NCBI GenBank assembly: GCA_030248135.1
Contig: JASANC010005128.1
Coordinates: forward strand, 59,798 to 123,797
Length of the DNA stretch: 64,000 nt
Direction of reading: 5' to 3'
From: Theristus sp. LFF4_11
Lineage: Eukaryota > Nematoda > Chromadorea > Monhysterida > Xyalidae
A program made the translations under genes and the position numbers. The first letter of the stretch is position 1, and each line of letters opens with the position of its first letter. Shown in pieces: positions 19,808-32,679 of this stretch. Under the pieces are notes generated by a model, which was given only the letters and a program-made list of their open reading frames with translations, made no database searches and had not been told where the DNA came from.

Positions 19808-22800
19808 CTGAAAAACGCCGCTACTGATTTGTGTGGTTTTGTTGAACAAAATGAACACAGACTGCTTCACACCGTTTATGATGCGAAATGATGAAATGTT
19901 TGAGAAGTTTTGTCCAATTTTTTCTGTTCACTTTAAATTATCTAATTTCAAAAACCTGCCAAGACGATTGAGCGGTAATATTTAGCGAAATACAATTATC
20001 AGTCGCAAATAAACTGACGACAGACAAGTTTCAAACGCACATTGTAACGTGACGCACATAAATGCGCGAAAAGTTGCGTGCTTTTGCTGGAAGCACCAGC
20101 TTTACATGTAGCGGCGTCTTCTTGTTCGTATCGATTTTGTGCATTTGCAATGCACATGTACACACGTATCCATTCGAATGGTTTGAAAGTGAACACACAA
20201 ATACAAAACTGATAAAGCTTCAGCGATGTTTCTGAACACATTGCTGTATGAATCAAATTTGTCCTTTTTGCGTGGGTTTGCTGGTGTGAATGTGAAACAG
20301 CTATCGCACATATTTCACAGTGGGGGTTGCAGTGCGTTTGAAAGCGAAATCTAGAAATGTCACCATCATTGAAAACTTTTCTGCCTAACCAACAGTCGCA
20401 GGTCCCAATTGCATCTTGCATTGGGCTCAACGAAAACAGCAATACTGTTGCTGCGCTGGTTTTCTGCGTTTCAGAGCAAACAATTGAGTAGCATTGTTTT
20501 TGCAACGCAAGTGATCAAGTACTCTACACTGATAACGCTACGTCTGGGCGGGCTGGCACGTTCACAAACTCCGACCACGCTAAAAATACCAAACTTTCAT
20601 ATCGCTACCAAACTCTATACGAAACCACGTAAAATTGCAATCTGAGCATTTGTGAGCACCAACTCACCGTCGAAACTCCTGGTCTGCGTTTTCCAGCTGC
20701 TTGCAACATCTTTGACGCGTTTCATTAGTTTTTTGAGCTCAAGCGGAAATGGCCGAAAACGCTTGCAAGAGTTGCTGTAATGAGTCTGGCGCTTACAAAC
20801 GCTCGGATTTAAAAAAAAATTGGTATCTACCTTGATATCTAATTTGGTGTAAGTTTTGGTATAAAGTTTGGTTTTTTTTAGTTTTTTTATAGCGTGACGC
20901 CGTTTCAAACTGAAATATGGTTGTTGTTGTTGTTGTTACCCTGCGTGTGGTGATCGGTTCATATTGAAAAATAGACACACGTACATATTGAGTAATCTCA
21001 AGTTGTGCACTAAAGAAGACGTTTATACGTCACGTGTTTTTTTAAATTTAAAAAAAACGCAAAAGCGGAACGGGATGGCTCTAACCATTCGCCGCAAACA
21101 GAAAAGCATCGTTAAGTTTATATGATGTTTATTTTATGAAAGTGAAGACCAGTTTTACGCTCGTCAGGTGCAGGGTGATAACGCAGGATGGGCTGCAGTT
21201 CCAGTCCTCGGACGGGGATTGAACCCTTGCGCAACGAGTCCATGCGCAAGTCCCCTTGTGCGAATCATTGTACTTGCATTGTACAATCTTGCCGCGCAAT
21301 ATTTTTTAGTTAGATCTACTGTAGGTTGTTCCCAAATTTAATCACTCTTAAAAAGTTACAAGTTACTTGGTAACACATTGTATCTAGAAACCACAAAACT
21401 GATACTATCGATATGGCGGAAATTTGCTTTATGTCTTGCTGTTTTGCTGTCACTTTTGAAACTGAACGTCATCAAGTTCACTTTCGTCCGCTCAGACTGT
21501 AACACATTTCACGTTGTTTTTTACGTCACAAGAAAGTTTTTTATTACTGGATCTTGGTGTCAGACAGTGCAGCGAGTTTATTTTGCTGTGTCAATTTAAA
21601 ACAAGACAATGCAAACTGGGCTAAACCAAAAAAAACCATCGAGATTAAAAAAACGTTGTTTGCTGTAGCTCGTCACACAAAAAGGGTCAAACAGCAATTT
21701 TCCGCACCAATACACTTACATAACAAACACACGACGATAACTGTGTGCGCCGTTGTAGTTTTGATTTTAATCAAACGAAAATCGCAAAACTCAACAACGC
21801 GCAGGTACAATGTATGTGGATGACTTTTTGGACATGCATTAGAAAACACGGAAAAAACATCGTTGGAAAACGCACGTGGGTTGCGGTGCGTTCGTGCGAG
21901 ATTGAAAACTTAGATAAGCATCTTATTTGCGTGCGCCACACATTCACATCAGTGGCACTTTGCAGTGTGTACAGTGGATGCAGCAGGTTTTCATGGTTAT
22001 TCGTAATGTGCAACTTGCATGGTACGCCAAAAACAGTAGAACTTGCAAATGATTCGCGTGTTTTTCTTGCAAGGTAAATCTTCTCCAAAAAATAGCTGTT
22101 TTGGTCATTTTTGAGCAGTATTTTTTTGGTGTACCTCAACACGGATGTCTTTGATCTTTTTTTGTTAAGCCGACGTTGGCGCCACAAGGCTTCCAAAGTT
22201 GTCTGCGGTTTCAAAGTTCTAACTACTGTGGTTTCTAAATATTGTCATTTATTTTAGTTCTGTGACTTAGTGCGTTTGTAGACGTCAAAAGGTAGTCAGT
22301 TTCATGCTTGATGCGGCGATTCAAAATGACCTTATTCAACCGTATCTCAGAGACACAGGTCACTTCACTAATTTTGAATTCCTGCGTCAAACTGCTTGCA
22401 TTTTTATGCGCGCATTGAGTCGCAGAATCAAAATAAAAGATAATATTTAATCTGAATGTTCTGAATATTCCAACTTAAAGTTTTATTTTTTAAACCTGCA
22501 GATCATAATGGTGGTCATTTGTTGGGACTCATTCCGCTTTGGTTGCCTTATGTGAACCACCCAGTTTATTGTAGTTGCTGCGATTGGCAGCGTCCAATCA
22601 ATAACTCGGTGTGTTTTTCATCGAGTACACCGGACTGTCACTTCCAAACTGCGTCATTGCGTGCTGCATGCCATTTTTTTTGTTCATGCCTAATTGCGTG
22701 CACAGCCCAACCATTTTCAGCCTCTGTTTGTTATTCTTATTGTTTCGCATGTAATGTTCTTCATTTTTCAAACAATAATAATTTCGGACGTGTCGATTAT

Positions 22801-23388
22801 GAATTTGCTACTCTTTGTTTTTTGCTAAACTGTTTTTTTTTTCAATTGAAACACATATGGTATTATTTGTTTTTGCTTTCACAGTGTTCACTGTGTTGTG
22901 TTGCAGTCTGGAAAAGTGTTCATATTGCGTTTGTGTCGTCGTCACTTACAAGTTTTAGTTGAAAAAGTGAACGTGCGCACAATTACACAATCATTACTAC
23001 GCAATATTATCAAAGTCGTTTTGTACGTCAGCAACTTTTGAAAAGTGCATCATGCTTGTTGTCGTAAGCACGGTAATCTGATCCTAGCGAGCTGATTGGC
23101 GGTGTTGTCTGCCATGGCCAATCAGTACACATCAAATTGAATGAAGCCCATCAATTACCATAGTGTGCACACATGCGTTGAATACAGTGCCAATCTAATA
23201 TTACGGGGTCTTCTTCAAAACATGCGCACAAACTGATTATCACAGAAAAAATTCCGTTTCAGGGCCATCAAGTCAATTACGGACTCATCAACCAGAACCT
23301 GACCAGGCAGGACACACTAGCTGTTTCTGCAAATCATACCGTTCAAACTTTGTTGTCTCTCTCAACCTATTTCCCGCGTGCCCCAGCC
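19808..23388. other. Gene-poor region
   Basis: AT-rich DNA with no reading frame that shows coding bias or a known domain. The only distinct item is the hairpin at 21,214-21,255 reported separately. The part next to 23,389 should hold the methyltransferase promoter. Confidence 0.4.
21214..21255. other. Two-tier perfect stem-loop
   Basis: CTTGCGCA (21226-21233) pairs perfectly with TGCGCAAG (21243-21250) around a 9-nt loop. Outside it GGGGA (21214-21218) pairs with TCCCC (21251-21255), leaving the bulge TTGAACC. Read on the minus strand, the bulge side gives GGTTCAATCCCC, close to a tRNA B box, so this may be a SINE or tRNA remnant. Confidence 0.5.
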
Positions 23389-24885
23389 ATGCCGCCTGAG
23401 AAGAAACAAGTGGTTGGTTGGTTGGTTTGTATTGGTGGGGTTCTTTTTGCGGTTGTTGGTGTTGCTTGAGTACACACACCGAGTGGCATTGAGTGTAAGA
23501 TTACGAACGTGTCTGTCACTGACAAGGAGCTCTGAAACAAGGATAAACTTTAAGGTTGGTAATCATGGGTAAGCGTGCATTATTGTTTCACAGTTTTTAG
23601 CGTTGCAATCTTGATGAGACATTAAAAATGCAAAAGTTGACTTCGATGTTTGACATTTTTGCCCAGCGACACGTTGAAAAATTCAGAAAGAACACTGAGA
23701 ATAGCTGCTGAACAGACAACTCAAGAAAGTTGTTGAGCTTCCAGTGGTACAGTCGCTCAACAACTTTATTGACCAATAATTTATATTGAGTAACTTTTTT
23801 TCAGAGAAAAGTTTAGATTTTTATTGTGTCTTTTAATTTGAGTATTTTGCTGTTCATGCAGCTGACTGCTGCTCCAAGCCATTCTGCACAGCCAGCATCA
23901 ATTACAAGCACTCCTGTTGCAGGTTGATCATGGCGGTGTTGACCCGAATAACGTTGATGTGTTGCACGGCTTGTGCCGCTACGATCTCAATCACACAACG
24001 TTCAGCCAAGAGTTGCACGGCACTTACTTCGGTGCGTACAGACTGATTGAGTTCGCCATTGAACAACTCGGTGACTCCCTCGGCAAACACGCAAATGTGC
24101 TCAACATTCGCGCGGCGACCGGACAGGTACGGTGGAGAAATGTTGAAAACCATTTGAATTGAACGCTGTTTTTGACATTCGTTTGCTTGCACCCCGAGTA
24201 GTAACACTTTCACTCATACTTTCACAAATATGCAAACTTGCACGAGCAGGTTGCGCAGCTCCTGAGCACACACGGTTTCACGAACATTGACGGACACGAC
24301 CTGCGTGACGGATTGATTGAAGTCGCAAGACAGCGCCAACTGTATCGAAATTATTTCGTGGGGTTGTTGGACGAGAATGAGACACTGCCCTCGGATGCGT
24401 ACGACTTGGTGCTTGCGGAGTGCGTCTTTGACATCTACTGGAATCACTTGACGCCCGTCCATCTGCAGCAGTTCCTGCGAGCGGCAAAGGTTGCGCACGC
24501 TTTTTGGAGTTTCTGGGTGAAAATTTCGTTTCACTGCGAAATCGCACGTAATGAACGCTGAATACGACCAGAACAGGCGGAGGAAGTGGATACCCTTTTT
24601 TGAAATGGTTTTAAAGTGAAACAAATTGCGCAGTTGTCAACCGATGTATTGCTGTGTTTTTGCTCATTCCAGCCGGGCGGTCACATTGTGTTTGGCGTTC
24701 GCAGCGGCTCGTTCAACGTTGCTCAGTTGCGTGCCGTGTTGACGCAGTTCGAGCAGCAGAATCGTTGGACGCTGATCAACAAGAAACACGTGGAGGACTT
24801 TGCGATTCGTGGACACTTCATCAAAAGCTACGACACGCCCGTGCGCACACCCTCATCCACATTCTATCATTTTGTGAAACTGTAA
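23389..24885 (+). CDS. METTL27: METTL27-like class I methyltransferase, 225 aa, 4 exons
   Basis: Predicted S-adenosylmethionine-dependent methyltransferase of the WBSCR27/METTL27 type; substrate unknown. Exons 23389-23409, 23923-24126, 24250-24489 and 24673-24885, all phase 0. The first exon encodes only MPPEKKQ, chosen because it has a start in good context (GCCATG), a GT donor directly after it, and joins in frame to VDHGGVDPNNVDVLHGL. Then come a Rossmann core (ATGQVAQLL, GFTNIDGHDL), YDLVLAECVFD, and the late motif PGGHIVFGVRSGS. Motif I is LNIRAATG, so the acidic residue is Asn and the first glycine is replaced. That may weaken cofactor binding, or tolerate it. Length is slightly below mammalian METTL27. 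The small first exon is an inference; the rest is firm. Confidence 0.8.
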
Positions 24886-25639
24886 ATTATTGTGCCATCA
24901 CAGCGGTTACTCGAATTCCTGATTATACACGTAAACGTCTTGGGGCGCCTGCCTACACTATGAACAACAAAGTTCTGTTGGTTTGGTACCCTAAAAGCTT
25001 TTGCATTTGTTAGAAAAATAATATTTTATTTATGCATTCAAAACGGTGTGTTCCGGTCGAACGGTTCCATGGGGCTTGTTGCTGTTGTCTGTTTTATCCC
25101 TCACTGTGTACAATGTACATTATGCACAACACTGTTCTGTGTGCACAGCAAGTCCTTCCACTGAGTTGTTGTGATGTTTCAATTTATGTTTCTCTCTCAG
25201 TTCGGATAGTCCTCTCACTTGACTTTCGGTCGTGGGCAAATTATTTTTTAACTTTCCATTAGTTTCAGATTTTTGTTCTAAACAGTGAACACAAATGAAC
25301 AACATGTATTCTTAAAGTTCAGTTAACTTTGTGCAATCATTTTGCGTGCGTCTTGCATGCGCGTTCTGATATAAACATAAACATCGCGTGTATTGTTTTA
25401 TTGACAGCCGTTCACTTTTCATTGTTTTGTTGTACAACTACAGGGTGATCAGAAAAAGACGTCAATTTTTAAAACACTTCGATCTCGCGTCTGCATTAAT
25501 GTCGGAAGCTGAAGTTTGCACCACTTATAGTCATTTGGTTGCCATTTGTTGTGTGAAAAATTCAGCCAAAAATATTAATTACTCTTTTAGGCACAACGGT
25601 ATTTTTATCTAAAATTTTAGATTTTCACTGTTTCTTTTA
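24886..25639. other. Region with no recognised gene
   Basis: Downstream of the methyltransferase. AT-rich, with AATAATATTTTATT near 25,018-25,031 as possible 3' end signals. No supported coding sequence. Confidence 0.35.
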
Positions 25640-25941
25640 CATTTTCAGGCATCGGGATACACGTCATCATCATCATTCAAGTTTTCTTCTGGCAATATCT
25701 CATCGTCTTCTGTTTCACTGTCATCTGCTTCATAATTGTCTTGTTTTAGTTGCTTAAACTGTTCAACTTTGCGACGCAGTGGCCGGTCACTGTTGATCTG
25801 CTCAACGGGGAACACATTGAACAGTTGAAGCCACTAAAACAAGACAATTATGAATCAGATGATAGTGAAACCGAAGACGACGTGATATTGCCAGAAGAAA
25901 GCTGGAATGACGATGACGATGGCGTGTATCCCGATACTTGA
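25640..25941. repeat. Head-to-head inverted duplication of an acidic C-terminal exon
   Basis: On the plus strand about 25829-25941 ends a frame reading LKQDNYESDDSETEDD, then ILPEE, then a DDDD run and VYPDT stop. On the minus strand about 25770-25640 ends a frame reading LKQDNYEADDSETEDD, ILPEE, DDDD, VYPDA stop. Both stops are followed by AAAATGTAAAA. The DNA copies differ at several third codon positions as well as at some amino acids. The centre of symmetry is near 25,790. Neither copy can be joined confidently to upstream exons. They may be alternative terminal exons, a foldback duplicate, or decayed pieces of a gene. The protein family is not recognised. Confidence 0.6.
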
Positions 25942-26233
25942 AAATGTAAAAAAACAAGGAAATGTAAAATTTTGGAAAAAAGTACGGTTGTGGCCAACAG
26001 AGACAACATTTTTGACTGAAAGTTTTACACAAAAATGGCAACCAAATGCCCATAAGTAGTGCTAATTTCAGCTTAACACAGTAACGTAGTCGCGAGACCG
26101 AAGTTTTTTAAATATTGACGTTTTTAATCCCCCTGTACATGAGACTTTTGTTTTCAAACCGCTCGGCTATAAAAAATTTAAGATATTCGTAGAAAAGAAA
26201 GATCTAAAACGTTTTGTTTTTGATATAAATCTG

Positions 26234-29082
26234 TCATCCGTCGGCAACAACCACATCAATATTCGCGTCTGCATGATCGTTCGTGACCAACTTCAAATTT
26301 GTGATTACCGTTTCATCTGCAATTTCTTGTTCGTTACTGGAAAATTCTTCTTCTTCTTCTTCCGCAAGAGTGACGTCCTGAAAGGGCGTTTCTATACCAG
26401 TGTAATTAACAACACTAAAAAACGTTAGGCAACGTTCAACGCAACGCGCTTTTCATATAAATTGTGGCAGAGGAGTTGTGAAGCGTCGCTTGAACTTCGC
26501 GTTTTGCCGCTTCTACATTGTACATGCATCTTATAACATCGCGTCATTTGCGTTAAACGTGTTGCATAAAAAAGCACATTACTTGCATTGAGCGTTATGC
26601 ATACATCTGCGCGTTAATTGCGTTAAACGTTGAGTAACGTTCTCTCAGCAAAAAATAATCACTCATAAACTGAAAATTAGTGGGACAGAATTTCAAAGAT
26701 AAGATTCAAACAGCATGTCTAAACATTTAAAAATTGTTACGAAAGCTATAACTTTACATGGTGTTGTTGGTATTCAGCAATGAGATCGAGTGTGTTTGCC
26801 TCTGCCTCTGCGAACTCCATTTCCTCCATGCCTTCGTTCAGATACCAGTGCAGAAAGGCACGTCGACGGAACATTGCTAAAGTGGGTATTGATCATTTTA
26901 AAAACTGACTAAAATCCGACTCTGGTGGGTCAGTGGGCATTCTGGAAACGTGTTTTTATTAGCGTTGCCTAATAAGAAATAAGAAAAGTGTGAGATCTTA
27001 TTTCGTCAATTGAACAAAACTGCTTCTTTTGGCAACAACAACCGGCGAGCACCATTGAATTTCTTTGCAGTCCTGTCGAAGACGGTGTAAACGGAAGTGG
27101 TGTTCGCGAGGCAGGTGGCCGAGAGCGCGGCGCCAGGCGCGGCCACGTCGCACGCGGCCGTCTTGACGCTGTGGCAGAGCCACTCGACGAAATGCGACGA
27201 GTCGCGGCACTGAGCGGCGTTCATTTCGCTCTCGACGTCGTGAGTTGACGTTCGGCCTGTACTGATTGCAAAATGAAGCGTGTGGATGAAAAGCCAAGAA
27301 TTGAGAAGACGAAATGCGTCAAATTCAATTTTATACCTCTGAATATGGCAGCCATTGTAAGATACTTGCCGTTGAGCGGATCACAGTCGACCAACATGTT
27401 TCGAGCGTCGAATAGCTGACAACGAAACAAAAGAACGTGGCGGATTTAAAGAAAAATGAAACAACTGAATGCCAACTTCGAATTATGGAAACACCTGGTG
27501 AGTGAGATCGCGGATGGTACCCGGCTGAAATGGCATCAGAGCGCGCGAATACAGCGGCGCAAGCGATGGCACAAAGAAGTGCAATCTAGAAGTTTTGGAA
27601 GCCAAAATTTTCTGACCATTATTTCCAAGTCAAAAACTACAAGACCCCCATGAACCTGGGAAATGGAATCATGTTCACAGCGAGTTTTCTAAGATCGGCA
27701 TTCAATTGACCGGGAAACCTGAGGCACGTGGTGCAGCCAGACATTGAAAGTGCCACTGGAAGAAGCATGAATTTCGGTGACAGACGTTGGTTGATACTGG
27801 TTGCAAGGAGGAGCTCAGCGTTCATTTCAATTCGAAATAAAGCAACTCAAGATCAAGGGCAAACCACAAAGTACTCACCTAAGTGATTCAGGTCTGCATA
27901 GACGGGGGTTCGAATGGCGAGTGATCTGGTGCAGATTCTATTCAGCGCCTCATTGTCGAGGCAGAACGTTTCATCAATTGACTCAATCAAGTGGTGCATG
28001 CTGAGCACAGTGTTGTACGGCTCAACAACAACGTCCGATTCCTGAAGCAGAGTTGTCGTTTTATGGCTCGGTTCGCTTGTGTAACCGTGCAGTTCATCAT
28101 TTGTTTATCTTAAGTTTCCTGCAACTCTTTCAAACAATAGGAATGAAGGGAAAACAACGACAACAGTAATGGCAGACATTCATGGATGGCATGACGCTGT
28201 AGCTGGCTGAGATTCTGTCCGGGTATTCCTCGCGAAATGCGTTCGCCAAGAGTGAACCGAGCCCGGAGCCGGTGCCGCCACCAATCGAGTGCGTCAGCTG
28301 CAGTAGCGTTTCTTGTTTGACGGCAATTTTCCTGCAACTTTTTCAAAACGAACCACCTGAAATCCTTGGAACAGGTCACAGCGTTCAGTCTCATTGCGCA
28401 CCCTTTCCATGACTGCGCTCAACAGTTCTCGACCACTGGCGTAATATCCTTTCGCCCAGTTGTTGCCTGCTCCTGATTTGTCTGCGGATAAGATACAGCA
28501 TGTTACCTTGAAAGTCGACCTTGAAGTTTACCTCGACCTTGAAAGAGTCAGTTCATCATGCACATTGTACTGTATGTACTGACAAAATACACGCAGAAAA
28601 TGTCCCGCAAGCAAAAATATATGAAATCAGCAACCGTGAACAAAGTTTTCCGGTCGGTAGAGAGTGCCAGTGTCACGTGACGATCGAATGCATTCCAGGC
28701 AGCCGGGCTCCAAGTCAACCAGCACATTGCGAGGCACAAATCGGCCACCTGCAGTTAAAAGTGCTAAATACAAGCCCATGTACCGGGGACAAACAAATAG
28801 TGACAGTTTTACCGTTTGCCTCAACAAAGTAAACATCGATTCGTTCCAGCTGCAACAGGGCCAGTCGCTCATTTGACTTCTCGTGCAGCACAAAGCAACC
28901 GTCGGACGAGATGCTGTGCTCAGCACAAATGGTTTCCCAGAACTAAAAAAACTGAATTGGCTGCAGCGATGCATCCAGTAGGTTTCGTGGTGTACCTGTT
29001 CATGATGGTGCTCTTGTTCACTCACCTTGTCTCCAATCTGATTGCCACACTGTCCCACTTGGACACACAGTATTTCCCGCAT
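26234..29082 (-). CDS. TUBB: Divergent beta-tubulin, 481 aa, 12 exons
   Basis: GTP-binding subunit of microtubules. Exons: 29082-29026, 28942-28813, 28748-28635, 28481-28357, 28297-28178, 28041-27879, 27755-27656, 27585-27495, 27415-27337, 27256-27053, 26876-26758 and 26377-26234, all in frame. It begins MREI, the peptide that triggers co-translational tubulin mRNA decay in animals. [18 protein letters not shown], the GTP loop [28 protein letters not shown] and [10 protein letters not shown] are intact. Many usually invariant stretches are changed, for example around residues 30-55 and 340-380. The last exon gives a 47-residue tail with six consecutive Glu followed by a long non-acidic end, far from the usual short acidic tail. 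If the last intron were retained, the protein would stop three codons after the YQQHH motif. This looks like a specialised, fast-evolving isotype. Confidence 0.93.
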
Positions 29083-32054
29083 GTCCCGACCGAGTGATTT
29101 TCAACAACTTTTATAGTTTATCTCTGCTTATACATTGTGCGTGTACATGACATACATAACTTCATGTATCTGCCAACTGGCCAGTAGATTTTTCGTCATG
29201 AATAATCATTTTTCGATTTACATGAAAATAACGAGCTAAACGATAAAGGTAGTTTACTGTATCAGCACTTGCAACGTTCGACAAAATCGTCTCAAATTAG
29301 TCGGTTCTGCAACTGGATCTCGAGTTGAACGAGCTGAGTTTTTTCATATTGGATTGAGTGCATTCAAAATGATGGGAAACACTTTCAAAGTTGTTCATGT
29401 ACATGTATCTCGATTGAGAAATCGAAACGCGGTTTTGGAACATACATGTGCGCTATGAAAACATCGGGCTGAAAAGAAAATGGAATCATGCACGTGTACC
29501 GCTTTCAGATAAAATGTAATGTTTTCATTAAACACGGCCACTCACCGCGACATAATAGCGTAATGGGGGAAATAAATTGAGAAACGTCACGGTGCCGGCC
29601 GACGTTTTCACGTACACACGAGGGAGCATACAGGCTTTCCTGATTATTTTCGGAAAACAAAAGCTCAAGAAATCGTTGAGCAGAAGAAGTTTAAACAGCC
29701 ATTGAAAATCCCGGCATTTTCTTGAAGACCTGAAAAACCTCACGATTGCTGCAAGCGAAAGAAAGCGAAATTGAAAAATGAACACAAAACGCATGACAGC
29801 GCGCCGCAACGAAACCCATTACAGACATCTAAACCGCCAATGGCCAATGCGACAATGGTTTCAGCGATGTGTTTATTTATTTACAAACACATTTCGAAAC
29901 GGTGTGATTGTTGTCGTTTTCAGATAAGCTCCATTACGTAACAGGACAGACGGCCGCAGTGACAAACAAAAAAACGTTCAGTCTGATATCACGAGCAATT
30001 TTGGTTTTTTATGGTTGATTTCGATGTTTTTTAGAAATGAAGTCAGCACAGTAAGCTTGGTCAATAAAACTTGAAGAACTTTTAAAGTTATTTAACTCGT
30101 AAAAAACTATGTACAATGTTTTTATATCAGCTAACTGACCTTTGTGAGAGCTAAAAACTGATAAATTCACAAAAACAAACACACCTTTTTTTATCAGAGG
30201 ACCGCTCTAACAGTGTTCTCTGCAAATTGTGAAAAATGACAGGTTGGAACGCACCTCCGATGGCTCGTTTTGGAACTGTTTAGAAGTAATTTCTGTCATT
30301 ACATGGAATGTAAACATTATACAAATTAGTATCCCATGTTGTTTCAGCAATATGCTGCGATGACAGCGTGCTGTTCAGGTTGGCAAGAAAGTTAGCCAAG
30401 ACACGTGTTGTAAGATGCAAGTGACAGATGCAACGACAACAGAAAACGCACACAGGACTCGGCGTGAAAGTCGAAAACAGAGGGATAACGTAACACCAAA
30501 ATAAGCATAAAAAGGTATTTCGACCCCAAAAGCAACCTTTTTCAAATTGACAACGAGAAATTGACAGCCCCAACACGTGTCCGCAGAAATAATCGTGGTA
30601 AGCCAGCGGAGCGGTGTACCACACTTACCACACACCCCGCTTTCAGCTATCACCTACGTGATACTCTTTCCACGGTCGATGGTGAGCGTATTACTGGGCT
30701 CCGCTGTTTTTACCACGGTTTTTTGCAGACCGCACCACCGTATTTGGGGCATTTGGCTGGGGCCGGGCACGTGTTTGTCGTTTGCGCCCCATCTAGTTTG
30801 CACTTGCACTTTTTTTGCGTAAGTATTTCGTCAGATTGCATACTGCCCCTGACGAATATTCCTGAATTAGACGCCAATCCCGGCGTAACAGTAGACAAGG
30901 TGGGCTAATGAGATAAACTCACATAGTCATACCGTTAGTCAGGAGCCCAGCGCACTTCAAAGGTTCTCGCAGCCAATCCCATGGAACATGCCTGGTAATT
31001 GGCTGTTCGGAGATGAAAATCTACTTGAAATACTTTGTGCAACACTCAAAACAAATCATTACCACCAAAACGTAACGATTTTCGATTGTAATCTAATTCT
31101 AGTAAGCGTGTTTTCTCTGCTTTTCAACTTAGCTTGTTAGCTAAAAAACCGATACTGTTAGCTTCCCCTTTTTAAATTTCTTCAGGGACCACAGCTGTTT
31201 ATCAGGTTTTCAAGTTCCGGCTCTGCTTTGCGTAACTTTTACGCCAAAAGTGTATTTTTCAAAAAAAAAACCCTGAGGTGCACAAACGTGATGAAAACAA
31301 TTTTCTTTTCGATCACAGATTGGTTTTAAAAGGTCTCTCTCTCTCTCTCAGTGCTCTTGTGTCAAGTTTTGTTCTGTGCATGCATGTCAGCGTCAACATG
31401 CATGAACGGCAGTGCCAGAACGGGAAAGTTCCGCTGTCTAAGTTGCTGCTTGCTTTTGGCTCAACTTTGTGCACGTTTGATGCCGTGGTACAAGACAAAG
31501 TGCAACGCTATCATGACTTGGTGACTGCATGGGACCAGAGAAAATCATTTGTGAATAGTATTGAAACAATAAAATCAGACAAAAAACAAACAAAAGTACT
31601 TGCAAGCAGATTGGTTCTGTTAATGATCAGTTCCGAAAGGGTTGTCCAGCCAGAACTTTTTCGGGGTCACTCATGAGGAGTTTTTTCCGACGCTGGTCAA
31701 CTTTTGGGTCAACAAGTGTCAACAACTAATGGGTGTCTTGTGGCATCCCGCATATCTGACTTCTTTGGGGGGGAGGTGACGGACAGGGCCGTTTCACGGG
31801 GTGCGGGTTCCATTTCTCACGTTCAAACCGTCAACTTCGATATTGGTTCAGCTGCGTACTTGACTGAACTGCACACAAAATTGAACCCAACAGAAGCAAA
31901 AAATAGAAAAATATAATTAATCCACATTTTGGAAAATGCATTTGTCATCACATTGTTTAAGGTGTGCTATCAAAATTGCAGAACTGAAGTAAACAAGTTT
32001 TCGGTCAATATTTTGATTGACCGATGTCAGAAACTATACTCCTCAGACTATGTA
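29083..32054. other. Gene-poor region upstream of the tubulin gene
   Basis: The part near 29,100-29,500 is the likely tubulin promoter. Beyond it I find no reading frame with coding bias or a known domain. A frame at 30,577-30,822 is hydrophobic but unsupported. Confidence 0.35.
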
Positions 32055-32318
32055 CGGTATGGCCGGTTAAACATGGCAGCTTTTTTCAGGGTGCAAGGAG
32101 CGCCCGAATTTTGAATGAAAGAAAAAAGACGTTCAGAAACTGAATTGTGTGTCAAATTTGACGCGTTTTTTAAACTAATGGATTATGCGCGCTATTCTGT
32201 TCATTCTTTATCCCTTGTACACGTGATTGGGAATTACGTGTGCTTTTTTGAAAAAGACAACTCCTAGTCTGCGGCTAATCCCGCCTTGATGAACTGCCTC
32301 ATTTATTCGGCCATACTG
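32055..32318. mobile_element. TA-flanked MITE, copy A
   Basis: The ends are inverted repeats: CGGTATGGCCGGTTAAACAT on the left, and on the right the complement of CAGTATGGCCGAATAAATGA, with TA immediately outside both. The whole element matches the copy at 36,924-37,184 in reverse orientation. It has no coding capacity. The TA target suggests a Tc1/mariner-type helper. Confidence 0.8.
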
Positions 32319-32679
32319 TACTGCACCAAACACCCATAGCGATGAAGTAAAATCCGCTAAAACTGCGTGATGAAAGCCTGACAAGATCAGAATTATTTGA
32401 CCTAAGAAATGGAGCCTCGCTGTAGTGCTCTGTGCTACATAATGAAGCATCCATTACAAAGGTCAACAAAAATATCAACAAACTTGTTGAGTAATCTATG
32501 CTTGTTCAACACGAAGCGGAAAGTCAATGGTTTCAACACATTTGTTGACATTTTTTGAATGTACCACCTCGATTGCACCAATATTGGTATAAATAAAAAA
32601 AGCCAATTTGAATTCAATTTAGTTCACTAGAATGAAATTGATTTGACTTAACCAAACAAGTAAAACAGCAATATAACGT
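32319..32679. other. Spacer before the histidine-rich gene 3' end
   Basis: Short AT-rich stretch; likely includes the 3' untranslated region of the minus-strand gene that ends at 32,680. Nothing else is seen. Confidence 0.35.

Noticed and set aside
22519..22962. 147-residue Cys-rich plus-strand frame
   Set aside because: Composition follows T-rich background; no bias, no domain.
31278..31676. 132-residue plus-strand frame
   Set aside because: No coding bias or similarity recognised; contains simple CTCT repeats.
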